Shown here piece after piece: positions 54,120 to 63,449 of a stretch of DNA of 64,000 bases. Both the position numbers and the translations under genes were made by a program. Numbering within the stretch: the stretch's first letter is position 1; every line of letters begins with the position of its first letter. Origin of the DNA: Serratia fonticola (GTDB lineage: Bacteria; Pseudomonadota; Gammaproteobacteria; Enterobacterales; Enterobacteriaceae); contig NZ_VFMK01000001.1 in assembly GCF_006715025.1 (NCBI RefSeq), positions 1,984,001 through 2,048,000 of the forward strand, given 5' to 3'. The notes beneath the pieces are model-generated. The model ran no database searches, was not told where the DNA came from, and worked only from the letters and a program-made list of their open reading frames with translations.

Positions 54120-54629
54120 TTATTTCTTGATGCGGATAATCGGGGTTTCACCCACGGTCACGCTGCCGGACAGTTTGATCAGCTCTTTGATCTCGTCCAT
54201 GTTAGAGATAACCACCGGCGTCAGGGTAGACTTGGCTTTCTCTTCCAGCAGTGCCAGATTGAACTCGATAACCACATCGCCTTTCTTGACGCGCTGGCCT
54301 TCTTCCGCAATGCGTTTGAAGCCTTCGCCTTTCAGTTCAACGGTGTCGATACCAAAGTGTACGAACAGCTCAATACCGCTATCGGATTCGATAGAGAACG
54401 CATGGTTGGTTTCGAAAATTTTACCGATCGTACCGTCAACCGGAGCAACCATCTTGTTGCCCGCAGGTTTGATAGCAATACCATCGCCAACGATTTTCTC
54501 AGCGAATACTACATCCGGTACATCTTCGATATTGACGATTTCGCCAGAAAGTGGTGCAACTATCTCGATAGTACCCGTGTCTTTCTTGTCATCAGAAACC
54601 AGAGATTTCAGTTTATCGAACAAACCCAT
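54120..54629 (-). CDS. crr: Glucose-specific PTS enzyme IIA (Crr)
   Basis: A 169-residue cytoplasmic phosphocarrier that passes phosphate from HPr to the glucose permease and controls adenylate cyclase and inducer exclusion. The active His lies in GIELFVHFGIDTVELKG, and the partner His in the upstream beta strand lies near AFSIESDSG. Length equals E. coli Crr. It is the third gene of ptsH-ptsI-crr. Confidence 0.97.
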   Translation of the reverse strand: MGLFDKLKSLVSDDKKDTGTIEIVAPLSGEIVNIEDVPDVVFAEKIVGDGIAIKPAGNKMVAPVDGTIGKIFETNHAFSIESDSGIELFVHFGIDTVELKGEGFKRIAEEGQRVKKGDVVIEFNLALLEEKAKSTLTPVVISNMDEIKELIKLSGSVTVGETPIIRIKK

Positions 54630-54678
54630 GATCTTCTCCTAAGCATTAAATTGGGCGGCGTTCCAGTGTCGTGGAAGT

Positions 54679-56406
54679 TTAGCAGAGCGTCTTTTCTTCG
54701 ATGAATTTATTTACGCAATTCATCAAGTCCTGAGCCGTTGGCTGTGCCAGGGCTTGCGCTGCTAACGCCTTCACATCTTCGAAGTTCGTATTACGAATAA
54801 TTTTCTTGATGCGCGGGATTGAAATCGCACTCATGCTGAACTCATCCAGCCCCATGCCCAATAACAACAGTGTAGCACGCTCATCGCCAGCCAGTTCACC
54901 GCACATACCGGTCCACTTGCCTTCTGCATGAGATGCGTCAATAACCTGTTTAATCAGGCTAAGTACTGATGGAGACATCGGGTTATAGAGATGAGAAATC
55001 AGCTCATTGCCGCGATCTACTGCCAGAGTATACTGGGTAAGATCGTTTGTCCCAATACTAAAGAAGTCGACTTCTTTTGCCAGGTGGTGAGCGATCACTG
55101 CCGCAGCCGGTGTTTCGACCATTACGCCCACTTCGATGGATTCGTCAAAGGCTTTGCCTTCTTCGCGCAGTTGCGCTTTCAGGGTTTCCAGCTCGCCTTT
55201 CAGATCGCGCACTTCTTCAACCGAGATGATCATCGGGAACATGATGCGCAGCTTGCCGAAAGCAGAAGCACGCAGAATGGCGCGCAACTGGGCATGCAGG
55301 ATTTCACGGCGGTCCATCGCGATACGGATCGCGCGCCAGCCGAGGAATGGGTTTTCTTCTTTTGGCAGATTCATGTACGGCAGGTCTTTATCACCGCCGA
55401 TGTCCATGGTACGGACGATAACTGCCTGGGAGCCCATGGCTTCCGCAACGGCTTTATAGGCCTGGAACTGCTCGTCTTCGGTTGGCAGTGAGTCGCGGTC
55501 CATGAACAGGAATTCGGTACGATACAGGCCGACACCTTCAGCGCCATTGCGCTCTGCACCGGCAACATCGCGCACGGTACCGATGTTGGCACAGACTTCA
55601 ACCTGATGTCCGTCCAGCGTAATCGCGGGCAGATCTTTCAGCTTGGCCAGTTCGTTTTTCTCGGTGACGTATTGATTCTGAGCGGCTTTCAGCTGTTCGA
55701 TCACGTCTGCCGTCGGGTTAACGTAAATCTTGTTGTTGACCGCATCCAGGATCAGATAATCGTCGTTTTTCACCTGCTTGGTGACGTCGCTGGTGCCTAC
55801 GATAGCGGGCAATTCCAGAGAGCGAGCCATGATTGAGGTGTGAGAGGTGCGGCCACCCAGATCGGTGATGAAACCCAGCACTTTGTCCAGGTTCAACTGC
55901 GCGGTTTCTGATGGCGTCAGATCGGTGGCAACCAGGATAACTTCATCCTGAATAGCGCTCAGATCGACAATCGCCATGCCCAGAATATTTTGCAGCAGAC
56001 GCTTACCGATATCGCGTACGTCGGCCGCACGCTCTTTCAGGTATTCGTCATCCAGTTCTTCCAGCGCTTTCGCCTGGCCTTCGATCACGGTATAAGCCGC
56101 AGCATCGGCAGACGCCAGATCGTCTTTGATGAGGGCTATGATTTCTTGCTCAAGCTCTTCGTCTTCCAGCAACATGATGTGGCCTTCGAAGATCGCTTCT
56201 TTCTCTTCACCGAAGGTTTCGCCAGCTTTGGTCTTGATCACTTCCAGCTGTTCTGACGCCTTCGCGCGGCCTGCCAGAAAACGTGAGACTTCCTGCTCTA
56301 CTTGGTCAGCGGAGATTTTTTTCCGGTTGATGACAATTTCATCTTCTTTCAGTAGGAGAGCCTTACCAAAAGCGATACCCGGTGATACTAAAATGCCTGA
56401 AATCAT
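54679..56406 (-). CDS. ptsI: PTS enzyme I (PtsI)
   Basis: A 575-residue phosphoenolpyruvate-protein phosphotransferase, the first step of all PTS sugar uptake. The phospho-His is in LGGRTSHTSIMARSLE (near 189). The PEP-binding barrel has FLMDRDSLPTEDEQFQAY, GWRAIRIAMDR and the active-site Cys in WTGMCGELAGDE. Same length as E. coli PtsI. Confidence 0.98.
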   Translation of the reverse strand: MISGILVSPGIAFGKALLLKEDEIVINRKKISADQVEQEVSRFLAGRAKASEQLEVIKTKAGETFGEEKEAIFEGHIMLLEDEELEQEIIALIKDDLASADAAAYTVIEGQAKALEELDDEYLKERAADVRDIGKRLLQNILGMAIVDLSAIQDEVILVATDLTPSETAQLNLDKVLGFITDLGGRTSHTSIMARSLELPAIVGTSDVTKQVKNDDYLILDAVNNKIYVNPTADVIEQLKAAQNQYVTEKNELAKLKDLPAITLDGHQVEVCANIGTVRDVAGAERNGAEGVGLYRTEFLFMDRDSLPTEDEQFQAYKAVAEAMGSQAVIVRTMDIGGDKDLPYMNLPKEENPFLGWRAIRIAMDRREILHAQLRAILRASAFGKLRIMFPMIISVEEVRDLKGELETLKAQLREEGKAFDESIEVGVMVETPAAAVIAHHLAKEVDFFSIGTNDLTQYTLAVDRGNELISHLYNPMSPSVLSLIKQVIDASHAEGKWTGMCGELAGDERATLLLLGMGLDEFSMSAISIPRIKKIIRNTNFEDVKALAAQALAQPTAQDLMNCVNKFIEEKTLC

Positions 56407-56452
56407 AACCCTACCTTACTCTTGACTGGTGTTAACTAAAAAGACGGGCCGA

Positions 56453-56710
56453 TTATTCAAGCTCTGCCATCAGTTTTACCAAGTGTTCAACGGCTTTCTG
56501 CTCGTCTTCACCTTCAGCTGAGATGGTTACTACTGTCCCTTGGGTCAGGCCCAGGGTTTGCAGCTTGAACAGGCTTTTGGCGCTCGCGCTTTTGCCGTTG
56601 GAAGTCACGGTCACGTCAGATGCAAAGCCTTTGGCTTCTTTCACGAACTGAGCGGCAGGACGGGTGTGCAGACCATTCGGAGCGGTAATAGTCACTTCTT
56701 GCTGGAACAT
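56453..56710 (-). CDS. ptsH: PTS phosphocarrier HPr (PtsH)
   Basis: An 85-residue HPr. His15 in NGLHTRPAAQFVKEA is phosphorylated by enzyme I, and the Ser46 segment is SNGKSASAKSLFKLQTLGL. Identical in length to E. coli HPr. First gene of the pts operon, 46 bp before ptsI. Confidence 0.98.
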   Translation of the reverse strand: MFQQEVTITAPNGLHTRPAAQFVKEAKGFASDVTVTSNGKSASAKSLFKLQTLGLTQGTVVTISAEGEDEQKAVEHLVKLMAELE

Positions 56711-56830
56711 TGATATTTCCCCAACTTATTGGATTAAGGTTGTGGAGCTAAAGTTTAGCCTAACGGCGTGATTTTAGCTTGTCTGGTTAGCGCCTGACTA
56801 TGGTACAGGGGCGAGCGTTGATGCAACATA

Positions 56831-56883
56831 AAACGACGCATTAAGCACTTCAGATCAAAAAAACTGAGCTTCTGGCGTCGTTT
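56831..56883 (-). other. Long imperfect hairpin upstream of ptsH
   Basis: AAACGACGC at 56831-56839 pairs with GCGTCGTTT at 56875-56883. Inside, AAGC/GCTT and CAG/CTG continue the stem around small loops. It lies 121 bp before the ptsH start and could be in its leader RNA or be a separate signal. Confidence 0.4.
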
Positions 56884-57060
56884 CAATCAGCTTCCCATTA
56901 TGCCGTGTTTTTCGCTCAAGCGACAAATGAGTAAATCGATTCAGCTTAAACGACCACTGGGAGGCGATTAATTTTGCGCACCGAAATAATTGTCCGGTTA
57001 AATACTAAAGCCAGCGGCTAAAATCAATCTTTGAGTGGTGTAAACTTTGATCCAGCCCAC
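56884..57060. promoter_or_regulatory. Probable pts promoter region
   Basis: AT-rich sequence between the cysK terminator and the ptsH leader. In E. coli CRP-controlled promoters lie here. I did not find a clear CRP palindrome. Confidence 0.4.
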
Positions 57061-57061
57061 A

Positions 57062-57089
57062 AAAAAAGCACCTGTCGAGGTGCTTTTTT
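57062..57089 (-). terminator. Terminator of cysK
   Basis: AAAAAAGCACCT-GTCG-AGGTGCTTTTTT, a 12-bp perfect stem with a T tract on both strands, 22 bp after the cysK stop. Confidence 0.9.
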
Positions 57090-57111
57090 AGCTTTTTGTG
57101 CACTGTTTGCG

Positions 57112-58080
57112 CTATTGCTGCAATTCTTGTTCTGTGAACAGATCTGCAAACAACGCGGTGCTTAAGTAGCGTTCACCTGAGGATGGCAGAATAACCACAA
57201 TTGTTTTGTCGGTAAAGCCGGGTTCTTCGGAAAGTTTGACCGCGGCCGCAACGGCGGCGCCGGAGGATATCCCGGCCAGAATACCTTCTTCTTCCATCAG
57301 GCGGCGTGCCATGCTGATGGCTTCGTCGTTGGTGATTTGCTCAACGCGATCGACCAGGGCCAGATCCAGGTTTCCGGGAATGAAGCCCGCGCCGATGCCT
57401 TGGATCTTGTGCGGGCCAGGTTTGATTTCCTGCCCTGCCAATGCCTGGCTGATGACCGGTGAATCGCTTGGTTCTACCGCGACGGTGGTAATCGCCTTAC
57501 CCTTGGTCTGCTTGATATAGCGGCTCACGCCGGTCAAAGTCCCGCCGGTACCAACGCCCGCGATAAAGACATCGACTTCACCATCAGTATCTGCCCAGAT
57601 TTCCGGACCGGTGGTTTTTTCATGAATTTCCGGGTTTGCCGGGTTGCTGAACTGCTGCAGCAAGATGTAGCGGTTCGGATCGGTGGCAACAATCTCTTCT
57701 GCCTTGGCGATCGCCCCTTTCATGCCTTTCGCGCCTTCGGTCAGCACCAGGTTGGCACCCAGCGCCTTCAGCAGTTTACGACGTTCAATGCTCATGGTTT
57801 CTGGCATGGTCAACGTCAGCTTGTAGCCACGCGCAGCAGCGACAAATGCCAAAGCAATACCGGTGTTGCCGCTGGTCGGCTCTACCAACTCTTTACCGGC
57901 GGTGAGAATGCCGCGTTTTTCAGCGTCCCAAATCATATTGGCACCGATACGGCATTTGACGCTGAAGCTCGGGTTGCGAGATTCAACCTTGGCGAGGATA
58001 CGCCCGTTGCCGATACGGTTCAGACGAACCAGCGGCGTATGGCCGATTGTTAATGAGTTGTCTTCGAAAATCTTGCTCAT
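57112..58080 (-). CDS. cysK: O-acetylserine sulfhydrylase A, CysK
   Basis: A 322-residue PLP enzyme, the main cysteine synthase using sulfide. The PLP lysine is in NPSFSVKCRIGANMIW, the substrate loop is EPTSGNTGIALAF, the phosphate loop is GTGGTLTGVSRYI and ISSGAAVAAAVKL follows. IFEDNSLTIGHTPLVRLNRI marks CysK. It lies between ptsH and cysZ as in E. coli. Confidence 0.97.
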   Translation of the reverse strand: MSKIFEDNSLTIGHTPLVRLNRIGNGRILAKVESRNPSFSVKCRIGANMIWDAEKRGILTAGKELVEPTSGNTGIALAFVAAARGYKLTLTMPETMSIERRKLLKALGANLVLTEGAKGMKGAIAKAEEIVATDPNRYILLQQFSNPANPEIHEKTTGPEIWADTDGEVDVFIAGVGTGGTLTGVSRYIKQTKGKAITTVAVEPSDSPVISQALAGQEIKPGPHKIQGIGAGFIPGNLDLALVDRVEQITNDEAISMARRLMEEEGILAGISSGAAVAAAVKLSEEPGFTDKTIVVILPSSGERYLSTALFADLFTEQELQQ

Positions 58081-58451
58081 AGCCCGTCCTTTAACTCTAT
58101 GAAAATGTAGGGAACATCGAAAGCATACGCTAACGGTCCCCGCAGGGAAGTAAAGAATTGGTATATCTATATGTGATTAAGAAATAAGTTTTATACCCAT
58201 TGTCTTCCAAGCTGCAAGCTTGAAGGGGATAGGTAACAGCCTAATCAAGATAGGCACTTAACGCGCCCTGAGGTTGATGACAACGTGCTTTTTTAACTCG
58301 GGATGCACGGGCCTGGCGTGCCGAGAGTCACTCTGGTGGCTTGCGCCACGACGCCCCCATCGGCACGCTTTCCCTAATATTGGACGTTGTCATCCGTCTG
58401 TGGGCGCTAAAAGCCTTCCTATTTAAGCAAGAAATAATGGTTACCGCGCCC
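58081..58451. other. Intergenic region between cysK and cysZ
   Basis: 371 bp without a gene. It should contain the cysK promoter and CysB sites and carries a copy of the dispersed repeat. The rest (58250-58450) is GC-rich with no recognised element. Confidence 0.45.
58193..58238 (+). repeat. Dispersed intergenic repeat unit
   Basis: ATACCCATTGTCTTCCAAGC, which aligns at most positions with ATACCCGTCGTCTTTCAAGT read on the minus strand at 33182-33215. An inner palindrome (CAAGCTGCAAGCTTG) and a downstream GGGATAGG suggest a folded unit. Confidence 0.55.
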
Positions 58452-59213
58452 TTAATGACGCACGAATTGTGAACGATAACGGTCAACCCACATCGCCGTG
58501 GCACCACAGACGGCCACCGGCAGGATCACCAGATTGAGGATCGGGATCATGGTGAACAGGCTGACCAATGCACCGAACTGCAGATTGTCGGTCTTATGCT
58601 GGCGCAAAGCCTGGCGCATATCGGCAAAGCTGACCTTATGGTTATCAAACGGGTAATCGCAGTATTGAATGGCCAGCATCCAGGCACTGAACAGGAACCA
58701 CAGCACCGGAGCCAGAGTTTGGCCAATACCCGGAATAAAGTAGAGCAACAGCAACAGCAGCGCACGTGGCAGGTAGTACATCAGCTTGCGCCATTCGCGG
58801 GACATGATGCGGGGCAGATCCTTGACGATGCCGAGTACGCCCGTATCTGGCAGCGGCTTGCCGGTAAGGCTGCCTTCAAGCTGCTCAGCCAGCAAACCGC
58901 AGAACGGCGCGGCGATCAGATTGGTGATGGTGCTGAATAGATAACTGAACACCAATAAAACGGAGATGACCGCCATCGGCCAGAGTAAATAGCTTAGCCA
59001 CTGCAGCCAATCAGGCACATGGCTCATCAGGCGTGGGATCCAGGCGCCCAGTTGGCTAAACAGCCACCAGAAGGCGGACCCCATCAGCAGCACGTTAACC
59101 AACAGCGGCAACACGACATAGCGTTTGATCCCCGGGCGCGAAATCAGGCGCCATCCCTCGGCAAAATAGTGGATGCCGCTGGCGGATTTGGAAGGAGACT
59201 GCATATAGGACAT
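58452..59213 (-). CDS. cysZ: Sulfate transporter CysZ
   Basis: A 253-residue inner-membrane protein that lets sulfate into the cytoplasm for cysteine synthesis. Hydrophobic segments lie near 33-50, 70-95, 145-170 and 210-232. FAEGWRLISRPGIKRYVVLPLLVN and DYPFDNHKVSFADMRQALR are typical. Length equals E. coli CysZ. A second in-frame ATG 9 nt later is possible. It is divergent from zipA. Confidence 0.95.
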   Translation of the reverse strand: MSYMQSPSKSASGIHYFAEGWRLISRPGIKRYVVLPLLVNVLLMGSAFWWLFSQLGAWIPRLMSHVPDWLQWLSYLLWPMAVISVLLVFSYLFSTITNLIAAPFCGLLAEQLEGSLTGKPLPDTGVLGIVKDLPRIMSREWRKLMYYLPRALLLLLLYFIPGIGQTLAPVLWFLFSAWMLAIQYCDYPFDNHKVSFADMRQALRQHKTDNLQFGALVSLFTMIPILNLVILPVAVCGATAMWVDRYRSQFVRH

Positions 59214-59435
59214 ATCTTTAGGTTATCTCTTTGTCTGAACAGGCTTCCCTATCATATCGGTATGTTTTTACCCTGACTAGGGTGAGGTTGGCTGAAAAAA
59301 CAGCAAAAAAAGGCAGTATAATCATCTTTATTAGCATAAAGTTCAGCACGGACTTGCACTTGTGCGTGCGGGCAAATAGAGTTAAAGAGTGAATGTTTGC
59401 CGCGGTGGCAATGTATTGGAACAACAGAGATAGCA

Positions 59436-60434
59436 ATGATGCAGGATTTGCGTCTGATATTAATCGTTGTTGGCGCGATCGCCATAATAGCGTTGTTATT
59501 GCATGGTCTTTGGACCAGCCGTAAAGAACGCTCGTCGCTTTTTCGCGATCGCCCAGCCAAACGCTCGAAAAAAGAACGTGAACCAACGCCAGTTGATGAT
59601 CCTGCCGAAGGTGTGGGAGAGGTACGTATTCGTGCCACTCGCCCTCAGGATGAGCCATCAATGGGGCATTTTGATGCCGCACGCGAAGAACCCGTGATTG
59701 CGCCAAGGCCTGCTCCAGTAGCTCAGCCTGCACCACGGCCTGTTCAGCCGGTGACTCATCAGCCCGCACCGCTGTCACAGCGGCCGGATTATGATGACGT
59801 TCTGTTGGATAACTACGCGCAGGATGAAGACGAAGGTGAACTGCAGCAATCGGCACCGCGCCGCGAGCCGCGCGTTGACGATATGCCTCCGGTAGAGGCG
59901 CCGGAGCCTGCATTCCAGCACGCCGAACCTGTACACCAGCCCAAAGCGGAAGTGAAAGCAGAACCGGCTCACCAACCGCAACCGGCTGCTGAGCCGCTCA
60001 AGCCGGCAAAACTGAAAGAAACCGTTCTGGTGTTGCACGTCGCGGCACATCAGGGTGGCGTGATCGGTGGCGAAGTGTTGCTACAGAGCGTGCTGCAGGC
60101 GGGCTTCCAGTTTGGCGAAATGAGCATCTTCCATCGTCATATCAGCCCGGCAGGTAGCGGCCCGGTGTTGTTCAGCCTGGCCAACATGGTCAAACCAGGA
60201 TCCTTTGATCCGGAAATGATGTCTGATTTCTCTACGCCGGGCGTGTCGATGTTCATGATGGTGCCGTCTTACGGCGACGCCAACCAGAACTTCAAACTGA
60301 TGCTGCAGTCGGCCCAGCGTATTGCCGACGATGTGGGTGGCGTGGTGCTGGACGATGAGCGCCGCATGATGACCCCACAGAAGTTGGAAACCTATAAAGC
60401 ACGCATCCGAGAAGTGTTGGAAAACAACGCCTGA
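59436..60434 (+). CDS. zipA: Cell division protein ZipA
   Basis: A 332-residue divisome protein that ties FtsZ to the inner membrane. An N-terminal anchor (RLILIVVGAIAIIALLLHGLW) is followed by a charged stretch and a long Pro/Gln/Glu-rich linker (about 60-190). The C-terminal FtsZ-binding domain (about 195-330) has LHVAAHQGGVIGGEVLLQSV and KLMLQSAQRIADDVGGVVLD. The start at MMQDLRL matches the family. A longer frame would add 13 residues. Confidence 0.96.
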   Translation: MMQDLRLILIVVGAIAIIALLLHGLWTSRKERSSLFRDRPAKRSKKEREPTPVDDPAEGVGEVRIRATRPQDEPSMGHFDAAREEPVIAPRPAPVAQPAPRPVQPVTHQPAPLSQRPDYDDVLLDNYAQDEDEGELQQSAPRREPRVDDMPPVEAPEPAFQHAEPVHQPKAEVKAEPAHQPQPAAEPLKPAKLKETVLVLHVAAHQGGVIGGEVLLQSVLQAGFQFGEMSIFHRHISPAGSGPVLFSLANMVKPGSFDPEMMSDFSTPGVSMFMMVPSYGDANQNFKLMLQSAQRIADDVGGVVLDDERRMMTPQKLETYKARIREVLENNA

Positions 60435-60469
60435 TCGGGCGCTTGCGCACTGCACAATCTGTAATCCAG

Positions 60470-60494
60470 AACCCCCGCCAGCCGGGGGTTTTTT
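60470..60494 (+). terminator. Terminator after zipA
   Basis: AACCCCCG / CGGGGGTT, an 8-bp stem with a CCAGC loop and six T, between zipA and ligA. ligA starts 19 bp later, so it may depend on read-through or an internal promoter. Confidence 0.85.
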
Positions 60495-60512
60495 ATCTTT
60501 GATGGTGAGCCC

Positions 60513-62534
60513 ATGGCATCGATTAACGAAACAATCAATCAACTACGAACCTCACTGCGCCATCACGAATATCAGTATCACGTCCTTGATGCACCGGAGA
60601 TCCCGGATGCGGAATACGATCGCCTGATGCGTGAGCTGCGTGAGCTGGAAGCGGCACATCCCGAGCTGGTGACGGCAGATTCGCCTACCCAGCGAGTGGG
60701 GGCGGCGCCTTTGGCGGCGTTTGATCAGGTACGCCATGAAGTGCCGATGCTGTCGTTGGACAACGTCTTTGATGAAGAGAGCTACCTGGCGTTTTATAAA
60801 CGTGTACAGGATCGCTTGAAGAGCAGCGAACCGCTAACCTTCTGCTGTGAGCTGAAGCTGGATGGGCTGGCGGTCAGCCTGCTGTATGAGGACGGGGAAC
60901 TGGTGCGCGCCGCAACCCGTGGCGATGGCACCACCGGCGAGAATATTACCTCCAATGTGCGCACTATCCGTGCGATCCCACTGCGTCTGACGGGGGAAAA
61001 CATCCCGCGCCGCCTGGAAGTACGTGGCGAAGTGTTTATGCCGCAGGCCGGTTTTGAGCAGATGAACGAAGAGGCGCGGCGCAAAGACGGTAAGATCTTT
61101 GCCAATCCACGTAATGCGGCTGCAGGTTCGCTCCGCCAGCTTGATCCGCGAATTACCGCCAAGCGCCCTCTGACCTTCTTCTGCTACGGCGTTGGCCTGC
61201 TGGAAGGGGGAGAACTGCCGCGCAGCCACTGGGAGCGACTGATGCAGTTCAAAGCCTGGGGCTTGCCGGTAAGTGACCGCGTCAGGCGTTGTACTGGCAG
61301 CGAGGAAGTGCTGGCATTCTATCGTCAGGTAGAGCAAGACCGTACGCATCTGGGTTTTGATATCGATGGCGTGGTGGTGAAGATCGACGATATCGATCTC
61401 CAGGAAACCCTCGGTTTTGTTGCGCGAGCGCCTCGTTGGGCCACGGCGTTCAAATTCCCTGCCCAAGAGCAGATTACGCAGGTACGGGAAGTGGAGTTCC
61501 AGGTTGGGCGGACCGGCGCCATTACTCCGGTAGCACGGCTTGAGCCGGTGCAGGTGGCGGGTGTTATTGTCAGCAACGCTACGCTGCATAATGCCGATGA
61601 AATTGAGCGTCTTGGCCTGCGTATTGGCGACACGGTGATCGTGCGCCGCGCGGGTGATGTGATCCCGCAGGTGGTTGGAGTGCTGGAGGATCGCCGCCCG
61701 CAGCATGCGCGTGAAGTGGTTTTCCCACTGCATTGCCCGGTGTGTGGTTCGGATGTGGAGCGGGTGGAAGGCGAAGCCGTTGCTCGCTGTACCGGTGGGC
61801 TGATCTGCGGTGCTCAGCGCAAAGAGGCTCTGAAGCATTTTGTTTCCCGCCGTGCGATGGACGTTGACGGTATGGGTGACAAAATCATCGAACAACTGGT
61901 TGACAAAGAGTACGTTAAAAACCCGGCGGATCTGTTCCGTTTATCTGCCGGTATCCTGACGGGGCTGGATCGCATGGGGCCCAAGTCGGCTCAGAACCTG
62001 GTCAACGCGCTAGAAACGGCAAAACAGACCACGTTTGCGCGTTTCCTGTACGCCCTGGGTATCCGTGAGGTCGGGGAAGCCACGGCGGCGAATCTGGCGG
62101 CACACTTTGGTTCATTGGAGCAGCTGCGGGCGGCGGATTTGGACGCGCTCAAACAGGTGCCGGATGTCGGTGAAGTGGTAGCGAAGCATGTAGTGAACTT
62201 CTTTGCCGAAGCGCACAACCAACAGGTGATTGCTGAGTTAACCAGCCCGGAGATCGGCATTAACTGGCCTGCGCCGGTGGTGATTGTGGCGGAGGAGATC
62301 GATAGCCCGTTCGCCGGTAAAACCGTGGTGCTTACCGGATCGCTCAGCCAGCTTTCCCGTGACGAAGCCAAAGATCGGCTGACCGCACTGGGTGCCAAGG
62401 TGAGCGGCAGCGTATCCAAGAAAACCGATCTGGTGATTGCCGGAGAGGCCGCGGGTTCCAAGCTGGTTAAGGCGCAGGAGCTGGGCATTGAGGTAATCGA
62501 CGAAGCGGAAATGATCCGTTTGCTGGGTGCCTGA
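60513..62534 (+). CDS. ligA: NAD-dependent DNA ligase LigA
   Basis: A 673-residue essential ligase joining Okazaki fragments. The adenylated lysine is in CCELKLDGLAVSLLYEDG (KxDG, near 115). The OB domain, a four-Cys zinc finger (CPVCGSDVE ... CTGGLICGAQ), helix-hairpin-helix repeats (near 510-580) and a C-terminal BRCT domain (FAGKTVVLTGSLSQLSRDEA) follow in the usual order. Full length. The stop overlaps the ypeB start by 1 nt. Confidence 0.98.
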   Translation: MASINETINQLRTSLRHHEYQYHVLDAPEIPDAEYDRLMRELRELEAAHPELVTADSPTQRVGAAPLAAFDQVRHEVPMLSLDNVFDEESYLAFYKRVQDRLKSSEPLTFCCELKLDGLAVSLLYEDGELVRAATRGDGTTGENITSNVRTIRAIPLRLTGENIPRRLEVRGEVFMPQAGFEQMNEEARRKDGKIFANPRNAAAGSLRQLDPRITAKRPLTFFCYGVGLLEGGELPRSHWERLMQFKAWGLPVSDRVRRCTGSEEVLAFYRQVEQDRTHLGFDIDGVVVKIDDIDLQETLGFVARAPRWATAFKFPAQEQITQVREVEFQVGRTGAITPVARLEPVQVAGVIVSNATLHNADEIERLGLRIGDTVIVRRAGDVIPQVVGVLEDRRPQHAREVVFPLHCPVCGSDVERVEGEAVARCTGGLICGAQRKEALKHFVSRRAMDVDGMGDKIIEQLVDKEYVKNPADLFRLSAGILTGLDRMGPKSAQNLVNALETAKQTTFARFLYALGIREVGEATAANLAAHFGSLEQLRAADLDALKQVPDVGEVVAKHVVNFFAEAHNQQVIAELTSPEIGINWPAPVVIVAEEIDSPFAGKTVVLTGSLSQLSRDEAKDRLTALGAKVSGSVSKKTDLVIAGEAAGSKLVKAQELGIEVIDEAEMIRLLGA

Positions 62535-62749
62535 TGGAAAAAGAAAATCTGCTTGAAATCGCCAACACCGTGATGCCCTTTGGCAAATATCAGGGCCGGG
62601 TACTGATCGACTTACCGGAGGAATACCTGCTGTGGTTTGCCCGTAAGGGCGAGTTTCCGAACGGGAAACTGGGTATGCTGATGGAAATGACGTTGGCGAT
62701 TAAAATTGAAGGGCTTGACCATCTGGTCAAGCCACTAAAACGCAGTTAG
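62534..62749 (+). CDS. ypeB: DUF3820 protein YpeB
   Basis: A 71-residue protein with the DUF3820 signature MPFGKYQGRVLIDLPEEYLLWF and GEFPNGKLGMLM. It is translationally coupled to ligA as in E. coli. The family resembles a putative quorum or DNA-repair accessory fold, but no function is established. Confidence 0.92.
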   Translation: MEKENLLEIANTVMPFGKYQGRVLIDLPEEYLLWFARKGEFPNGKLGMLMEMTLAIKIEGLDHLVKPLKRS

Positions 62750-62934
62750 GGCTTACCAACTACTTTCTTTACTGGGCGTTGTCAAGGCGCCCGGCGACAA
62801 AAGGTTACGATATTGCCTACCTGCTGCAAGCTAGCGACATCGCCATGTATGTCCATCAATAGCCCATCAACAACGGGGGAGAATCCCCAACAGGCGTCGC
62901 TGTTGCAACAGTGGCGTCAGCAACAGACTAATAA

Positions 62935-63399
62935 TCAGATATACACATCGACGGCGTTAGCTGCCGTCGGGCGATTGATACCGTCACCGCTCGGCGCGAG
63001 CCCCTGTACGGCCTTGGCCATCTGTTCCTGCTGCTGCTTCTCCATTTCCTCTTTCTGGATACGTTCGATCTCGGCTTGCAGCATCCTGATCTGATTTATG
63101 ATCAGCTGTTTTTGTTTCTCGATCTCTTTGGGATCGGCATCCGAGTCCTTTAGCTCAATGAGTTTTTGTTGCAGATTTTCGATTTGCTTGTACAAGGCGC
63201 TAATGCGAGAGGCCGCACTGCGATCTTTGGGGGTCACCGGCATATCGTTGTCGGTTTTCTTGGCTTTGGCGCCATCGGGGTTATTGTTAACCGGCGCGGC
63301 CATCAGCGCGGCTCCCCCTTTACCGGTAGCGGTAAACACTTCTCTGACGCCTGCAATGGTGTTCTTGATGGGCACAACCATCGTAATGTTAGCCGACAT
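62935..63399 (-). CDS. FlxA-like coiled-coil protein
   Basis: A 154-residue protein. The N-terminal 60 residues are non-polar and Ala/Gly-rich (ITMVVPIKNTIAGV, GKGGAALMAAPVNNN). Residues about 75-135 form a charged coiled coil (RISALYKQIENLQQKLIEL ... QKQLIINQIRMLQAEIERIQ) like that of FlxA, followed by a Gln-rich tail. E. coli flxA is a flagellar-regulon gene of unknown role. The start MSANITMVV has GGAG 7 nt upstream. A longer frame lacks support. It lies 50 bp after the next gene on the same strand. Confidence 0.75.
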   Translation of the reverse strand: MSANITMVVPIKNTIAGVREVFTATGKGGAALMAAPVNNNPDGAKAKKTDNDMPVTPKDRSAASRISALYKQIENLQQKLIELKDSDADPKEIEKQKQLIINQIRMLQAEIERIQKEEMEKQQQEQMAKAVQGLAPSGDGINRPTAANAVDVYI

Positions 63400-63449
63400 A
63401 ACGTTCTCCAGGTGGGTGGTCAGAGATATCGGCAACCTATGAAAAACCT

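Noticed and set aside
60834..61895. Long open frame antisense to ligA
   Set aside because: Shadow of ligA; ligA motifs are all in place on the plus strand.
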